Below, one piece after another: positions 8,249 to 17,184 of a DNA stretch of 64,000 nucleotides (its first letter is position 1; each line of letters begins with the position of its first letter). The stretch is taken from NCBI RefSeq assembly GCF_006716425.1, contig NZ_VFOZ01000001.1:4464001-4528000 (forward strand), in the 5' to 3' direction. Below the pieces are notes generated by a model. It saw only the letters and a program-made list of their open reading frames with translations. It was not told where the DNA came from and searched no databases. Made by a program: the position numbers and the translations under genes. The stretch comes from Actinoallomurus bryophytorum. GTDB taxonomy: Bacteria > Actinomycetota > Actinomycetes > Streptosporangiales > Streptosporangiaceae.

Positions 8249-9263
8249 AGTGGTCCCGGCCCCCGATCCGCGGTGGTGGGGAGGACCTGCCGAGGCCGAA
8301 CCTCGCGGCCAGGCCAGGATCGCCGAACACCGTGATGCGGGCGATCCCGGCGTAGGTCGTGGTGAGCACGGCGAGCCCGAACGCCCGGTGGGTCCCGTCC
8401 TCGCCACGAAGGAAGGCCGCCGCCGCGGGCTGGCCGTTCGCGACGACCGGGACCATCCGCCAGTCCCCGGGAGTGCCGAGGAACCGGGTGACGTAACGCA
8501 TGCAGTCGCGGCGGCCGTCGAACCATGTACGAGACGGCACCATCTCCAGGGTCGCGTCCTCGCGCAGCACCCGCTCCAGAGCCGCCACGTCGGCGTTCTC
8601 GAAGGCGGCGATGTAGGCCTCGAGCAGAGCGCGGGCCCGCGGATCGCCGGGTTCGCCGGCCTGCTCGACGCCGGCCGCGCCCACCTCGTCGAGCCGGGCG
8701 CGCGCCCGCTGCAGCGTGCTCTTGACCGCGGCCGTCGTGGTGTCCAGCATCGTTGCGACCTCGGCCGCACGGAATGCCAGCACCTCCCGCAGGATGAGCA
8801 CGGCCCGCTGCCGCGCGGGCAGGTACTGCAGGCTGGCGACGAGGGCGAGCCGGAGGCTTTCCCGCAGGGCGACGATCGCCGCGGGATCCGCGGAGTCCGG
8901 CGTCACGAGCGCGTCCGGGATCGGCTGGAGCCAGGTGACCCCGGGGCCCGCCGCGACCGGCGCCCCGTCCGGGTCCTCACCCGGGCCGCCGAGCCCGGAC
9001 GGCAGCGGCCGCCTGCCGCGGTGTTCCATCGCGGTCAGGCAGACGTTGGTCGCGATCCGGTAGAGCCAGACCCGCAGCGACGACCGTCCCTCGAACCCGC
9101 CGTACGAACGCCACGCCCGCAGGTAGGTCTCCTGGACGAGGTCCTCGGCCTCGTCCAGCGAGCCGAGCATGCGGTAGCAGTGCGCCAGCAGTTCACGCCG
9201 GAACGGTTCGGCGAGCCGGGCGAACTCCGCGCTCTCCGGTCCGGCCCCTGGGCTCGGTGGCAT
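8235..9263 (-). CDS. ECF-type sigma-70 factor with C-terminal SnoaL-like domain
   Basis: A 342-residue extended sigma factor. Region 2 begins near residue 15 (FRRELLAHCYRMLGSLDEAEDLVQETYLRAW). Region 4 lies at about 150-205, with 'LQYLPARQRAVLILREVL' and 'AAEVATMLDTTTAAVKSTLQRARARL'. A C-terminal NTF2/SnoaL-like domain of roughly 130 residues follows, as in the SigJ/ECF41 and ECF56 groups, where the extension modulates activity in place of an anti-sigma factor. The ATG at 9263 follows AAGGAG. The esterase gene lies 31 bases upstream on the same strand, so the two are likely co-transcribed. Confidence 0.9.
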   Translation of the reverse strand: MPPSPGAGPESAEFARLAEPFRRELLAHCYRMLGSLDEAEDLVQETYLRAWRSYGGFEGRSSLRVWLYRIATNVCLTAMEHRGRRPLPSGLGGPGEDPDGAPVAAGPGVTWLQPIPDALVTPDSADPAAIVALRESLRLALVASLQYLPARQRAVLILREVLAFRAAEVATMLDTTTAAVKSTLQRARARLDEVGAAGVEQAGEPGDPRARALLEAYIAAFENADVAALERVLREDATLEMVPSRTWFDGRRDCMRYVTRFLGTPGDWRMVPVVANGQPAAAAFLRGEDGTHRAFGLAVLTTTYAGIARITVFGDPGLAARFGLGRSSPPPRIGGRDHFRTV

Positions 9264-9294
9264 CGTCACTCCTTCTCGCGTCCGGGCGGGCCGG

Positions 9295-10182
9295 TCAGAG
9301 ACCGAGTCTCGGGCGCACCCACGCCGCCAGTGAGCGGATCGCCTCGTCCGCCTCGGGCGCGCGCCCGGCGGTCATCTGGAAGCTGTGCTGCTGGCCGGGG
9401 AAGACGTCGAGCCGCACTTCCATGCCCGCCTTACGCGCGTGCTCCTCCAGCAGGTGGGCGTCATCCACCAGTGTCTCGTCGCCGCCCGCCTGGATGTAGA
9501 CCGGCGGTAGCCCGGTGAGGTCGGCGTGGAGCGGGTTGGCCAGGGGATCCCGCGGATCGCCGTCCGTCCCGAGGAACAGGTCCGCCAGCGCCTGCACGAC
9601 CTCCCGGTAGAAGAAGGCGTCCTTGTCACGGTTCGACTCGTACGACCCGCCGAGGACCTCCATGTCCACCCAGGGGGAGAGCGGCATCGACGCGGCCGGC
9701 AGCGGCAGGCCCCGCTCGCGGGCGCGCAGCATCGTGGTGATGGCCAGACCGCCACCGGCGGAGTCCCCGGCGAACGCGATGTGACGAGCGCCGACGCCCT
9801 GGCCCAGAAGCCAGGCGTACGCGTCCGTGGCGTCGTCGACCTGGGCGGGATGGAGGTGCCCGGGTGCGAGGCGGTACTCCAGGATCAGCGCACGTACGCC
9901 GGCCGCCTTGGCGAGGTGGGCGTAGAGCTTGCGATGCGTGTACATCGATCCGCTCATGAACCCCCCGCCGTGCAGGCAGAGCAGCACACGGTCCTCGGCG
10001 CATCCTTTGGGCACCGCCCACATCGCGGGAACGCCGCCCGCGTCGGTCTCCAGATAGTCGACTCCACGCGGTTCGGCGGTCAGGTCACCCCAGCCATCGA
10101 TGTCGGGCTCCCGCGACTCGATCATGGCTCGCGTCCAGCCCCGGTAGAGCTCTTTCACCGTTTGTGACTGCTTGCTTGGCAT
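9295..10182 (-). CDS. Alpha/beta hydrolase, hormone-sensitive-lipase family esterase
   Basis: A 295-residue esterase. It has the oxyanion motif HGGGFMSG near residue 80, the nucleophile elbow GDSAGGG near 150, an acid in the 'GGDETLVDD' region and a catalytic histidine in QQHSF. This is the HSL (family IV) pattern shared with mycobacterial LipU/steryl-acetyl hydrolase-like enzymes. GAGGACAC precedes the ATG. It is the first gene of an apparent pair with the SnoaL-type sigma factor. The natural ester is unknown. Confidence 0.93.
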   Translation of the reverse strand: MPSKQSQTVKELYRGWTRAMIESREPDIDGWGDLTAEPRGVDYLETDAGGVPAMWAVPKGCAEDRVLLCLHGGGFMSGSMYTHRKLYAHLAKAAGVRALILEYRLAPGHLHPAQVDDATDAYAWLLGQGVGARHIAFAGDSAGGGLAITTMLRARERGLPLPAASMPLSPWVDMEVLGGSYESNRDKDAFFYREVVQALADLFLGTDGDPRDPLANPLHADLTGLPPVYIQAGGDETLVDDAHLLEEHARKAGMEVRLDVFPGQQHSFQMTAGRAPEADEAIRSLAAWVRPRLGL

Positions 10183-10268
10183 GTGTCCTCTTTCGGCCGT
10201 GTCCGTCGCCTATGAAGACCGTCGTCGCCGGAAAAGGAATCGCTCTGCTCTAGTAGCGTTGCTCCGCT

Positions 10269-10850
10269 ATGTCGCAAGATGCGGAGTCCGTGCCGGTGAG
10301 AAGCCCGGCCACACTGCCGCTGTGGGCCGTCGCGCTGTGCTGTCTCGTCATCACGACGGCAGGGTTCGGCGCCTTGCTGAGGCTGGCCGCGCCCGAGGTG
10401 AGTACGGCCGCGGATCTGTCCGGCGGTCTCGTGGTCGGGCTGGTCGCGGCCGCCCTGGTCGCCGCGGGCCTCGCGGACCGGCGGTTCCGCCACGGATGGA
10501 GCCGGACGGAGCGGATCGCCATGGCGCGGGCCTACCGCTCCGGCGAGGCCCCCGCCGACCCCGTACTGGACCAGGCCGTCCTCGCGATGATCACGCGGAA
10601 GCGCCGCGTCCTGCGGTGGCAGGCGAGGTACGGCCCATGGTCGATCGCCCTGCTCGGCGTCGCCGACCTGACCAGCGTGATCAGTGACCGTGTCGGGACC
10701 GGGCTCCCCGGCTTCGTCTTCTTCGCCGCCGCCATCGCCCACACGCGCATCGCCCCGCCGCGGTCGCTGCGGCGGCTCGACCGGCTCGAGATCGCCATCG
10801 GCGAACGCCGGTCCCACCCCGCCGTGGTCCCGTTCGTGAGCGGTGGCTGA
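10269..10850 (+). CDS. Hypothetical membrane protein
   Basis: A 193-residue protein I do not recognise. It has hydrophobic segments near residues 18-40 and 55-75, then a basic cytosolic stretch with 'RRFRHGWSRTERIAMARAYR', then two weaker hydrophobic segments near 125-165. The tail is arginine-rich. It is divergent from the esterase and convergent with the aldehyde dehydrogenase, with an 11-bp terminator hairpin after its stop. Nothing in the residues suggests an enzyme. Confidence 0.7.
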   Translation: MSQDAESVPVRSPATLPLWAVALCCLVITTAGFGALLRLAAPEVSTAADLSGGLVVGLVAAALVAAGLADRRFRHGWSRTERIAMARAYRSGEAPADPVLDQAVLAMITRKRRVLRWQARYGPWSIALLGVADLTSVISDRVGTGLPGFVFFAAAIAHTRIAPPRSLRRLDRLEIAIGERRSHPAVVPFVSGG

Positions 10851-10854
10851 GGCG

Positions 10855-10882
10855 GGCCGCCGGGCGTACGGGCCCGGCGGCC
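10855..10882. terminator. Bidirectional 11-bp hairpin
   Basis: GGCCGCCGGGC (10855-10865) pairs perfectly with GCCCGGCGGCC (10872-10882) over a 6-base loop. It sits between the convergent membrane-protein and aldehyde-dehydrogenase genes. Confidence 0.75.
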
Positions 10883-10897
10883 GTGCTCACTCCGTGC

Positions 10898-12397
10898 TCA
10901 CTTGTAGCGCTTGGCGTGCAGGAGGTTGACGAGCTGCAGGGCCCTGGCCATGTCCTTGTCCGTCCGCTTGAAGGACGAGAGGTTCACCGACGAGAACCGC
11001 TGGCGCGTGATGGCCTTCGCACGGGCGAACTCCCGCAGGCCGTCGGCGCCGTGGATGCGCCCGAAGCCGGAGTCGCCGACCCCGCCGAAGGGCAGCGCCG
11101 GCACGGCCGCGAAGGCAACCACCGCGTTGATCGAGGTCATGCCGCCGCGCAGCCGGCGCGCGGCGCTCATCGCCGCCGACTTGCTGTTCGAGAACACCGT
11201 CCCGGCCAGGCCGTACTCCGTCGCGTTGGCGCGGGCGATCGCCTCGTCCACGCTCTTCACCCGGTGCACGGTGATGGTCGGGCCGAACGTCTCCTCGCGT
11301 ACGGCGGAGGAGTCGTCCGGCACGTCGAGCAGGATGACCGGCTCGACGTAGGGCTCCTTCACCGACGCGGAGCCGCCCACGATCGCCTTGCCGCCCTGGG
11401 CCACGGCCTCGTCGATGTGGCGTTTGATCACGCCGAGCTGGCTGGGCATGGTGATCGGGCCGTACGAGGCGCCGCGGTCCTCGCCGGGCCGCAGCGCGCT
11501 CGCCTGCTCGGCGAGCCGGTCGACGAACGTCTCATAGACACTGTCGACGACGTAGACGCGCTCGACGCCGATACAGGTCTGGCCCGCGTTGGACATGGCG
11601 CCCCAGAGAGCGGCCTCGGCGGCACTGTCCACGTCGGCGTCCGCGTCCACGATGAAGGCGTCCTTGCCGCCGCACTCGGCCACGATCGGGGTGAGACGCT
11701 CGGCGCAGGCGGCCATGACCTTGCGCGCCGTCGGGGTCGACCCGGTGAAGGCGATCTTGTCGACGGCTCCGCGGGTGAGCGCGGCGCCGGTCTCGCCCAG
11801 GCCGGTGACGACCTGCAGCACCGGCTGCTCGGGCACGACTCCGGCGACGATCTCGGCGAGCAGCAGGGCCACGCCCGGGGTGTACTCCGAGGGCTTGAAC
11901 ACCACCGCGTTGCCCGCCGCCAGCGCGTACGCGATCGACCCCACCGGCGTGAAGAGCGGGTAGTTCCACGGGCCGATGACACCGACGACGCCGAGCGGCT
12001 GATACTCCAGCACGCACTTCTGGTTGATCGCGAGCATGCCGGGGAAGACGCCGCGCGGGCCGAGGACCTTTTCGGCCTTACGCGCGGCCCAGTCGAGGTG
12101 CGTGACGGCCAGGATGACTTCGAGCTGGGCGTCCTCGATGGGTTTGCCGGTCTCCTGGTGGATCAGGCTGGCGACCCGGTTGAGCGAGCGCGTGAGGGCG
12201 CCCTTGATGTTGAGCAGCCGGATCCGCCGCTCTTTCCACCCCAGGCCGGCCCACCACACGGACGCGGCACGTGCGCGTTCGATCGCGGCGTTCACCGCCT
12301 CCTCACCGTGGACCGGATGCTCGCCGACGAGCTCGCCGGTCGCCGGGTTGAGAGACCGGAAACTCTCCGTGGTCTCGGCATCCATGGTCGCCGTCAT
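10898..12397 (-). CDS. Aldehyde dehydrogenase family protein (succinate-semialdehyde dehydrogenase-like)
   Basis: About 499 residues with the full NAD(P)-dependent ALDH set: 'GPWNYPLFTP' and 'VFKPSEYTPG' for cofactor binding, FTGST near 230, the general-base glutamate in VAECGGKDA and the catalytic cysteine in NAGQTCIG. Closest in memory are the GabD2-type succinate-semialdehyde dehydrogenases of mycobacteria. The substrate remains an inference. The ATG at 12397 has GGTGG just upstream; a GTG at 12406 is an alternative. It is a single-gene unit ending at the shared terminator. Confidence 0.9.
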   Translation of the reverse strand: MTATMDAETTESFRSLNPATGELVGEHPVHGEEAVNAAIERARAASVWWAGLGWKERRIRLLNIKGALTRSLNRVASLIHQETGKPIEDAQLEVILAVTHLDWAARKAEKVLGPRGVFPGMLAINQKCVLEYQPLGVVGVIGPWNYPLFTPVGSIAYALAAGNAVVFKPSEYTPGVALLLAEIVAGVVPEQPVLQVVTGLGETGAALTRGAVDKIAFTGSTPTARKVMAACAERLTPIVAECGGKDAFIVDADADVDSAAEAALWGAMSNAGQTCIGVERVYVVDSVYETFVDRLAEQASALRPGEDRGASYGPITMPSQLGVIKRHIDEAVAQGGKAIVGGSASVKEPYVEPVILLDVPDDSSAVREETFGPTITVHRVKSVDEAIARANATEYGLAGTVFSNSKSAAMSAARRLRGGMTSINAVVAFAAVPALPFGGVGDSGFGRIHGADGLREFARAKAITRQRFSSVNLSSFKRTDKDMARALQLVNLLHAKRYK

Positions 12398-12559
12398 CGC
12401 CACCACCCACTAGAAGGACATTCTGGTACTTCGTAAATTACCGCAACCGGACCTGTCCCGGCCTGGACGTTCCTGTTCGTTCCGGTGCGATCCGGCGCAG
12501 TGGGGTTGGTCCAGGCCAGTCGGTGTTTCGAGGTCCGTGCGGGTGAGGCGGGTCCTGGG

Positions 12560-12664
12560 TCATCGGGGGAGTTCGCGCTCCAGCTCAACGGCGCGGCGGG
12601 TTGCCTCGTGCAGCAGCTCGGCGCCGGCCGGCGTGGCGGTGATGATCATCCGGCGGCGATCGCG
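12560..12664 (-). pseudogene. MarR-family C-terminal remnant in a 460-bp gene-poor gap
   Basis: In one frame, residues 'RDRRRMIITATPAGAELL' followed by HEATRRAVELERELPR and a stop match the wing and last helix of a MarR regulator. A stop codon lies directly upstream in this frame and no N-terminal half is found. On the plus strand 12664-12760 reads like a hydrophobic membrane segment (TNTTGPAVLAVAAALALV), perhaps an efflux-pump remnant. The rest of 12398-12860 shows no convincing gene. Confidence 0.5.
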
Positions 12665-12860
12665 TCACCAACACCACCGGCCCGGCCGTGCTGGCAGTCG
12701 CCGCCGCGCTGGCGCTGGTCCGGCTCGGCCGGGCACCCAGAATCGCTGATCGCTGAGCGACTGCCCGACCGGCGGGGCAGCGGGTACTTCACCCGGTCCG
12801 CTGGGCCGCGCGGTCGAGGACGGTTCGGCGCAGCGCCCGGGGGTCTGTGCATCCGGCCGT

Positions 12861-13487
12861 CTACCGGCCCGGGGCGGGCAGGATGCCTCGCTCCAGAGCC
12901 GCCGTCACCGCGGCCGTACGGTCCGAAACGTCCAGCTTGCCGAACGTCCGCAGCAGATGCGTCTTGACCGTCGCCTCACTGATCAGCAGCTCCCGCCCGA
13001 TCTCGGCGTTGGTATGACCGCGGGCGACCAGGCGGAGCACCTCGATCTCGCGCCGTGACAGCTCCACCGGCGAGCGCATCCGCGACACCAGCTTGGCCGC
13101 GACCGAAGGGGCCAGCACCGTCTCACCGCGCGCCGCGGCGCGGATCGCCTGGGCGAGCTCGGCGCGCGACGCGTCCTTGAGCAGGTAGCCCGCGGCGCCC
13201 GCCTCCACGGCGCGCAGGATGTCGGCGTCGGTCTCGTACGTCGTCAGCACCACCACCCGGGCCGCCGGGCGCTGGGCCAGCACGCGCGCGGTCGCCTCGA
13301 CGCCGTCGCCGCCCGGCATGCGCAGGTCCATGAGGACGACGTCGGGCTCGTGGGCGCGTACGGCGGCCACCGCCTCGGCGGCGCCGCCGGCCTCGGCCAC
13401 GACCGTGAGGTCCTCCTCGGCCGCGAGCATGCCGCGCAGCCCTTCGCGTACGACCGGATGGTCGTCCACCAGCAGTACCTTGATCAA
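12861..13487 (-). CDS. NarL/LuxR-type response regulator
   Basis: A 208-residue response regulator. The receiver domain (1-120) has acidic pair D8/D9, phospho-acceptor D54 in VVLMDLRMPGGDG, the switch threonine in VVLTTY and lysine in LLKDAS. A LuxR-type HTH follows (145-205: 'LSRREIEVLRLVARGHTNAEIG', 'ISEATVKTHLLRTFGKLDVSDR'). Its start overlaps the kinase stop as ATGA. It is the last gene of the ABC-kinase-regulator operon and probably controls that operon. Confidence 0.95.
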   Translation of the reverse strand: MIKVLLVDDHPVVREGLRGMLAAEEDLTVVAEAGGAAEAVAAVRAHEPDVVLMDLRMPGGDGVEATARVLAQRPAARVVVLTTYETDADILRAVEAGAAGYLLKDASRAELAQAIRAAARGETVLAPSVAAKLVSRMRSPVELSRREIEVLRLVARGHTNAEIGRELLISEATVKTHLLRTFGKLDVSDRTAAVTAALERGILPAPGR

Positions 13488-14650
13488 CTCGCCGGCACCT
13501 CCACCGTGATCGAGGTCCCCACGCCGGGCACGCTGCGCACGTCGAGCGTGCCGTCGACCTGGGCGGCGCGCTCACGCATGCCGCGTAGGCCGAAGCCGCT
13601 GGCGGTCTCGGGGTCGAAGCCGGTGCCGTCGTCGCGCACCTCCAGGCGTACCGCGGCGGCGCCGTAGTCGAGCGTGATGGCGACAGCGTCGGCCTTTGCG
13701 TGCTTGCGGACGTTCGCCAGCCCTTCCTGGGCCGCCCGTAGCAGGACCACCTCGGACCGGGCGTCCAGTCGTCGCGGCTCACCGGAGACGACGCATTCGG
13801 TGTCGACGTCCAGTTCTTCCCCCAGCCGGTCCGCGAGCCGCCGTACGGCCTCGTCCAGGGACGCCTCGCCCAGCGCGGCGGGCGGTACGGCGCTGACGAG
13901 GGCACGGGCCTCGGCGAGGTTCTCGCGTGCGGTACGGACGGCCAGGCCGATCTGCCGCCGCGCCCCGCCGGGATCGTCGGCCAGGCGCGGCTCGGCCGCC
14001 TGCAGCAGCATGAGGATGCTGGTGAAGCCCTGCGCGAGGGTGTCATGGATCTCGGCGGCCATGCGTTCGCGCTCGGCCATCACCCCGGCCTCCCGGCTGA
14101 CCGTGGCCAGCTCGGCACGCGTCGCCTCGAGCTGCCGGATGAGCTCACGCCGCTCGATGCTCTGGTTGATGATGCGTTCGACCCAGAGCCCGAAGAACGC
14201 CGAGAACGTGATGACCACGACGGTCCAGAGCGCGAACGACACGATGGCGCCGGCGCCGGTCGAGCCGACCAGGAAACGCGCGGCCGGCACGATGTTGAGC
14301 AGGACCACCGCGACGATCGCCGTCCGCCAGTTGAGCATCATGTAGCACTGCGGGCAGAGCGCGAACAGCACGAGTGCGCTCTCCGGCGTCGCTGCCGCCG
14401 CGCCGGCGGACAGGGCGACCAGCCCGGCGACGTAGACCAGGGCGGTGGCACCCTGGCGGTCCGCGCCGATGGCGCGCCGGCCGAACGCGGCGTACCACGG
14501 CACCATGGCGGCCAGTAGGACGGCCGCGACCGCCCCCTTGGGCCACGAGCCGTCCCCGGCCAGTACATAGATGACCGTGCAGATCAGGACCAGACCGAAG
14601 TAGATCTCCCACCGGCCGACGCCCAGCTCCCACGCGTCTTCGCCGTTCAT
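13484..14650 (-). CDS. Sensor histidine kinase, HisKA_3 type
   Basis: A 388-residue kinase from the ATG at 14650, which overlaps the permease stop as ATGA; the open frame continues upstream inside the permease gene. Several hydrophobic segments fill the first 150 residues. A coiled-coil linker and the dimerisation/phosphotransfer helix ERERMAAEIHDTLAQGFTSI follow, with the histidine in EIHD. The C-terminal HATPase has an N-box (EGLANVRKHAKA), G1 (DDGTGFD) and G2 (GFGLRGMRERA). It resembles DesK-type membrane kinases. It probably senses membrane stress or the exported compound, by inference from the linked exporter. Confidence 0.93.
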   Translation of the reverse strand: MNGEDAWELGVGRWEIYFGLVLICTVIYVLAGDGSWPKGAVAAVLLAAMVPWYAAFGRRAIGADRQGATALVYVAGLVALSAGAAAATPESALVLFALCPQCYMMLNWRTAIVAVVLLNIVPAARFLVGSTGAGAIVSFALWTVVVITFSAFFGLWVERIINQSIERRELIRQLEATRAELATVSREAGVMAERERMAAEIHDTLAQGFTSILMLLQAAEPRLADDPGGARRQIGLAVRTARENLAEARALVSAVPPAALGEASLDEAVRRLADRLGEELDVDTECVVSGEPRRLDARSEVVLLRAAQEGLANVRKHAKADAVAITLDYGAAAVRLEVRDDGTGFDPETASGFGLRGMRERAAQVDGTLDVRSVPGVGTSITVEVPAS

Positions 14651-15459
14651 CCGTCGCCGCGCCGTTTCCAGCGGAATGTGGTCAGGCACAGGACGAAGCC
14701 TGCTATACCCCAGGCCGCCAGCACCAGGGCGATCCGGCCGTGCTCCCAAGAGTGGGCGGGCTCGGCGGGGAGCAGGGTGTCCGGCAGCAGCGCCGATCGC
14801 AGGCCCTGGCAGATCCACTTGAGCGGGAACACCGCGCCGACCTGCTGGATGCCCGATGGCAGGCCGCTGAAGGTGAAGTACACCCCGGAGATGAACTGCA
14901 GCACGAGGTAGGGCAGGTTGAGCACGGCGGCGGCGCCCCGTCCCGAGCGGGGCACACTGCTGACCGCGATGCCGAGCAGGGTGCAGACGGTCACGCCCGC
15001 GGCGAAGACCCAGATCAGGGTGGACCAGCGCTCGAGCGTGCTCGGGGGCCGCAGGCCGAACATCACGCCGCCGAGCACGAACAGGATCACCGTCTCCGTC
15101 ACCGACAGCACCAGCGCCGAGATCGTCTTGCCGATGAAGTACGCCGCCGGCGGCATCGGGGTGCCGTAGAGCCGCTTGAGCGTTCCGTCGTCGCGCTCCT
15201 GCGCGATGCCGACGCCGAGGCTGATGAACGTGGTCGACGCGATGCCGCTCGCGATGATGCCGGCGGCGAAGTACTGCCGGAAGTCCACGTTCGTGCCGTC
15301 GACCCGGCCCTTGAAGATCGTGCCGAAGACCACCATGAGCAGGACCGGCATCGCGAACGTGAAGACCATCGCCTCCTTCTCACGGACGAAGCCCTTCAGC
15401 TCCAGCGCGCCGCGTGAGAGCCCGACCCTCAGCGTGGAGGGCATCGCGAGAGCGGTCAT
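14647..15459 (-). CDS. ABC-2 type transporter permease
   Basis: A 270-residue permease with about six membrane segments. It begins after a cytosolic N-terminus (residues 1-30) and has the ABC-2 signature region around 'LKRLYGTPMPPAAYFIGKTI' and 'GAVFPLKWICQGLR'. It overlaps the ATPase stop upstream and the kinase start downstream by four bases each, so the four genes are translationally linked. The family (DrrB/NatB-like) exports drugs, lipids or sodium. Confidence 0.93.
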   Translation of the reverse strand: MTALAMPSTLRVGLSRGALELKGFVREKEAMVFTFAMPVLLMVVFGTIFKGRVDGTNVDFRQYFAAGIIASGIASTTFISLGVGIAQERDDGTLKRLYGTPMPPAAYFIGKTISALVLSVTETVILFVLGGVMFGLRPPSTLERWSTLIWVFAAGVTVCTLLGIAVSSVPRSGRGAAAVLNLPYLVLQFISGVYFTFSGLPSGIQQVGAVFPLKWICQGLRSALLPDTLLPAEPAHSWEHGRIALVLAAWGIAGFVLCLTTFRWKRRGDG

Positions 15460-16301
15460 CGGCCTGCTCCGATCATCGAAAGGTAGGTGTCCTCGAGCGT
15501 GGGCCGCGTGACGGTCAGGCCGGGCACCTCGCCGTCGAACCGGTGGCCCAGCTCGGCCACGACCTGGGTGGGGGAGTCCGTCTCGAGCGACTGCGGGCCT
15601 TCGGGGCCCGTCCAGCGCACCCGCGCCTTGGCGGTGGCACGGCCACCGAGGTCGCCGGGCGGGGCGACCTCGACGAGCCGTCCGCCGGCGATGACACCGA
15701 CCCGGTCCGCGAGGGCCTCGGCCTCGTCCAGGTAGTGGGTGGTCAGCAGGATCGTCGTGCCGCCGCCGGCCAGGCCCTTGATCAGCTGCCAGAACCGCCG
15801 GCGCGCGTCCGGGTCGAAGCCGGTCGTCGGCTCGTCCAGGAAGAGCAGCTCGGGATCGCCCACGATGCCCAGCGCGACGTCCACCCGGCGACGCTGGCCC
15901 CCGGACAGTACCGACAGCCGCGCATCGGCCTTGCCGGTCAGCCCGACCGCCTCGATCACCTCGTCGGGGTCGCGCGGCGCGGGGTAGTAGCCGGCGAAGT
16001 GGCGCACCATCTCCCGTACGCTCAGCTGAGGCTGTTCGTTCGAGGTCTGCGGCACGATGCCGATGCGGGCCCGCCAGCCACGGGTGGGCCGGCCGGGGTC
16101 CAGGTCGAGGACCGACACCTCACCGCCCGTACGCCGCCGGTGCCCCTCGAGGATCTCTACCGTCGTGCTCTTGCCGGCGCCGTTCGGCCCGAGTAGGGCG
16201 AACACCTCACCGCGCGGGATGTCCAGGTCGACGCCGTTCACCGCGTCGAGATCGCCGTATCGCTTGCGCAGACCGCGTACGCGCACTGCCGTTTCGTCCA
16301 T
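15456..16301 (-). CDS. ABC transporter ATP-binding protein
   Basis: A 281-residue DrrA/CcmA-type ATPase. It has Walker A GPNGAGKST near residue 40, a Q-loop in GIVPQTSN, signature LSGGQRRRVDVALGI, Walker B LLFLDEPTTGFD and H-loop LLTTHYLDEAE. All catalytic motifs are intact, unlike the ATPase at 33.9 kb. The C-terminal 80 residues form the regulatory tail found in DrrA-like proteins. It is the first gene of a four-gene operon with permease, kinase and regulator. A 26-bp near-palindrome lies 54 bases upstream. Confidence 0.95.
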   Translation of the reverse strand: MDETAVRVRGLRKRYGDLDAVNGVDLDIPRGEVFALLGPNGAGKSTTVEILEGHRRRTGGEVSVLDLDPGRPTRGWRARIGIVPQTSNEQPQLSVREMVRHFAGYYPAPRDPDEVIEAVGLTGKADARLSVLSGGQRRRVDVALGIVGDPELLFLDEPTTGFDPDARRRFWQLIKGLAGGGTTILLTTHYLDEAEALADRVGVIAGGRLVEVAPPGDLGGRATAKARVRWTGPEGPQSLETDSPTQVVAELGHRFDGEVPGLTVTRPTLEDTYLSMIGAGR

Positions 16302-16354
16302 ACCGCCAGCGTCGTGGCGGCGGGCGCCTCACGCGATCGGCGGTCCGGTCCTTT

Positions 16355-16380
16355 CCGTGTCCACCGAACGGTGGACACGG
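16355..16380. promoter_or_regulatory. 12-bp inverted repeat upstream of the exporter operon
   Basis: CCGTGTCCACCG (16355-16366) and CGGTGGACACGG (16369-16380) are perfect inverse copies separated by AA. The site lies 54 bases upstream of the ABC ATPase start and just past the stop of the M50 gene. There is no U-tract on either strand, so an operator for the linked response regulator is as likely as a terminator. Confidence 0.55.
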
Positions 16381-16389
16381 CGCCGTACC

Positions 16390-17184
16390 TCAGCCGAGGT
16401 TCACGCTCTGCCAGAACTGGAACAGGGCGTGCCCGACCGTGGTGAGGTCGGAGTTGATCCCGAACAGGTCGGTCAGGTGGTAGATGATCGAGAAGAACTG
16501 GCGGTTGACCGGCGGGATCCACAGCAGCGCGAGCAGCGCCATGAAGGCGTAACCACCGACCCTGTTGGCCTGCGCGACCCAGTGGCGCGGCAGGTACGGC
16601 TCGACGATGCCGAAGCCGTCCAGGCCCGGCACCGGCAGGAGGTTGAGCACCGCCGCGGTCACCTGGAGGAAGGCCAGGAACGCCATGCCGCTCCAGAACA
16701 GCGCGTGGTCCAGGCTCGTGGCGAGGTTCGAGAGGATGACGCCGAGCACGATCGCGAAGACGAGGTTGGCCAGGGGACCGGCCGCCGAGATCAGGCTGTG
16801 GCGGAGCCGGCCGCGGATCGCGCCGCGGTCGATGTAGACCGCGCCGCCGGGCAGTCCGATGCCACCGAGCAGCAGGAACAGCACGGGCAGCAGGAAGCTC
16901 AGCGCCACGTCCGTGTACTTCAGCGGGTTGAGGGTCAGGTATCCCTTGGCGGCCATGCTGCGGTCGCCGGAGCGGTAGGCGAAGAACGCGTGCCCGAACT
17001 CATGCAGGCACAGCGACACGATCCAGCCGGTGACCACGAAGACGAACAGCAGGAACCGGGCGCCGTGCCCGACATCCGTGCCGTACCGCCAGACGGCCAG
17101 TCCGGACAGGGCGAAGATACCGAGGACGAACAGGAAGATCGGGCTGGGCCGCACGGAGGACCGCAGGGCGGTGACGTTGCTCAT
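16390..17184 (-). CDS. M50 family membrane zinc metalloprotease
   Basis: A 264-residue site-2-protease-like protein with about six membrane segments. The zinc motif HEFGH lies near residue 62 in LCLHEFGHAFFAYRSGD. The second metal ligand region is NLLPVPGLDGFGI, the M50 'NLxPxxxxDG' motif. No PDZ domain is present, placing it with the small rhomboid-like M50B group. Such enzymes cut membrane-bound substrates, often to release regulators. The ATG overlaps the TetR stop by one base (TGATG), so its translation is coupled to that regulator. Confidence 0.92.
   Translation of the reverse strand: MSNVTALRSSVRPSPIFLFVLGIFALSGLAVWRYGTDVGHGARFLLFVFVVTGWIVSLCLHEFGHAFFAYRSGDRSMAAKGYLTLNPLKYTDVALSFLLPVLFLLLGGIGLPGGAVYIDRGAIRGRLRHSLISAAGPLANLVFAIVLGVILSNLATSLDHALFWSGMAFLAFLQVTAAVLNLLPVPGLDGFGIVEPYLPRHWVAQANRVGGYAFMALLALLWIPPVNRQFFSIIYHLTDLFGINSDLTTVGHALFQFWQSVNLG

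Noticed and set aside
14651-14818. Upstream extension of the histidine kinase
   Set aside because: It lies within the permease coding region; the ATG at 14650 overlaps the permease stop and begins a normal membrane kinase.
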